Source: an uncultured Clostridia bacterium | Lineage (GTDB): Bacteria; Bacillota; Clostridia; Christensenellales; CAG-138 | DNA: 64,000 nt | Direction: 5' to 3' | NCBI GenBank assembly: GCA_944366945.1 | Contig: CALVWJ010000006.1 | Coordinates: forward strand, 1-64,000 | Part shown: in pieces, positions 63,117 to 64,000 of the stretch | Numbering within the stretch: position 1 is the stretch's first letter | Layout of the letters: the number at the start of each line of letters is the position of its first letter | Notes under the pieces: model-generated | Told to the model about the DNA's origin: nothing | The model's database searches: none | What the model saw: the letters and a program-made list of their open reading frames with translations, nothing else | Translations under genes and position numbers: made by a program

Positions 63117-64000
63117 ATGAAAAATACTAAGAAACGTTTTTTTCGCCCAATCATCCAGCTGCTCAGCACGCTGGCACTCAATTTAAATATAACGGGATTT
63201 GCAGAGGGAAGCATTTATACCGGGCACTTCAAAGGCGTATGCATTCCAGTACTCAATTGTTATTCCTGCCCCGGCGCGCTCGGTGCGTGCCCCATTGGCG
63301 CTTTGCAATCCTCCTTTGCGGCAATTGGCGGCAAAATAGCATATTATGTGCTCGGCATGCTCCTGCTGTTTGCGCTTACCCTTGGCCGGTTTTTCTGCGG
63401 GTGGCTTTGCCCGTTCGGCGCATTGCAGGGTTTGCTGCATAAAGTACCAGTACGCAAGGCAGAGATTCCCAAACGGGCAGACGCGGCGCTGCGTTATCTC
63501 AAATACGCTGTATTGGTTGTGCTGGTTGTGGCCCTTCCTTTGTTTATGCGTAATGGCGTGGATATGAGCGCACCGTATTTCTGCAAGTGGCTTTGCCCTG
63601 CAGGAACGTTGGAAGGCGGCGTGCCTCTTGCGCTGACCAACGAAATGGTGCGAGGGGCGCTCGGCGCGCAATTCGCCTGGAAGCTATCGCTTGCTGTAGG
63701 GATTGTTGTGCTTTGCTTGTTCCTCTATCGGCCATTCTGTAAATACCTTTGCCCGCTTGGCGCGTTTTATGGCCTGTTTTCTAAGCTAAGCTTGTATCGC
63801 TACGCAGTAGATTCAAATGCATGCACCCAATGTGGCGCTTGCAGACGCGCTTGCAAAATGGGCGTTGACCCAATGCGGGAGCCGAACAGCCGGGAGTGCA
63901 TCCGCTGCGGAGACTGCAAACGCGCATGCCCGGTTGGCGCATTAAAAAACAGCACCTGTTTTGGAGAACAAAAACAGGATTCCATTAAAAAAGGAGATGT
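63117..64000 (+). CDS. 4Fe-4S membrane protein, NapH-like (3' end beyond window)
   Basis: 294 complete codons are visible with no stop. Membrane helices alternate with Cys motifs: CYSCPGALGACPIGALQ, FFCGWLCPFGALQG, YFCKWLCPAGTLEG and PFCKYLCPLGAFYG. Two ferredoxin-type clusters follow (CTQCGACRRAC and CIRCGDCKRACPVG). This is the NapH/polyferredoxin layout, which moves electrons across or along the membrane. The four-base gap to the CXXC miniprotein shows an operon. In other Clostridia a TlpA-like thioredoxin often comes next, which would explain the CXXC gene, but that part is outside the window. Confidence 0.9.
   Translation, partial: MKNTKKRFFRPIIQLLSTLALNLNITGFAEGSIYTGHFKGVCIPVLNCYSCPGALGACPIGALQSSFAAIGGKIAYYVLGMLLLFALTLGRFFCGWLCPFGALQGLLHKVPVRKAEIPKRADAALRYLKYAVLVVLVVALPLFMRNGVDMSAPYFCKWLCPAGTLEGGVPLALTNEMVRGALGAQFAWKLSLAVGIVVLCLFLYRPFCKYLCPLGAFYGLFSKLSLYRYAVDSNACTQCGACRRACKMGVDPMREPNSRECIRCGDCKRACPVGALKNSTCFGEQKQDSIKKGD

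Overview
The window is chromosomal DNA from a spore-forming Firmicute of class Clostridia; an order such as Christensenellales is possible but is only an impression. The basis is the spoIIAA-spoIIAB-sigF operon, yunB, a gerA-type germinant receptor operon, a SleB-type hydrolase, an rplU-prp-rpmA operon whose L27 keeps the cleavable N-terminal extension, single-chain GlyRS and class A PBP. GC looks near 50 percent. Genes are dense, with many ATGA or GTGA overlaps, on both strands but mostly +.

Layout. 1-320: tail of an unidentified gene and a small orphan gene, next to a minus-strand tRNA-Leu (470-552). 0.7-4.1 kb: degV (-), ilvE (+), an MBL-fold hydrolase (-). 4.2-6.3 kb: rplU-prp-rpmA with its leader, then an OGG-like DNA glycosylase. 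6.5-8.0 kb: spoIIA operon. 8.3-9.9 kb (-): a secreted peptidoglycan-binding protein and yunB. 10.1-14.8 kb: class A PBP, a UDG-fold protein lacking the Fe-S cysteines, and a second secreted protein sharing an unnamed C-terminal domain with the 8.3 kb gene. 15.2-19.3 kb: gerA-gerB-gerC plus a 51-residue two-helix ORF that resembles a germinant receptor D subunit. 19.3-26.8 kb: DUF3006 protein, a small helical protein, cdaA-cdaR, a COG2509 flavoprotein, a probable lipoprotein and a membrane-anchored beta-propeller. 26.8-28.5 kb (-): an MFS transporter with two small membrane proteins. 28.6-33.8 kb: an ABC/FtsX exporter-type system with a secreted heptad-repeat protein.

33.9-48.2 kb is a conserved housekeeping run, rbgA-rnhB-yraN ... 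comM-dprA-topA-trmFO-hslV-hslU, interrupted by a 1251-residue protein that appears to join two GT-C glycosyltransferase modules, followed by a GtrA protein. 48.2-53.7 kb: an SH3/SleB lipoprotein, iadA, a nucleotidyltransferase fused to a degenerate phosphomannomutase domain, and trmL. 53.7-54.8 kb: rplM-rpsI with leader. 55.3-58.8 kb: trxB, glmM, a YgjP-like metallopeptidase and a methyltransferase. 59.3-60.7 kb (-): glyQS. 60.9-61.1 kb: a striking 80-residue Trp/Ile and Cys/Gly repeat protein. 61.4-64.0 kb: an NCS2 purine permease, a CD1871A-type CXXC miniprotein and a NapH-like 4Fe-4S membrane protein cut by the window end.

By theme: sporulation and germination (spoIIA, yunB, ger, SleB-like), envelope building (PBP, CdaA/CdaR, GlmM, GT-C/GtrA, SH3 proteins), translation and RNA modification (L21, L27, L13, S9, GlyRS, RbgA, TrmFO, TrmL) and DNA maintenance (OGG-like, UDG-like, RNase HII, DprA, TopA). 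No CRISPR array, prophage or complete insertion sequence was seen. The least explained material is the shared secreted domain (8.3 and 13.6 kb), the WWIIIL/CGCG protein (60.9 kb), the MFS-miniprotein operon and the tandem GT-C protein.
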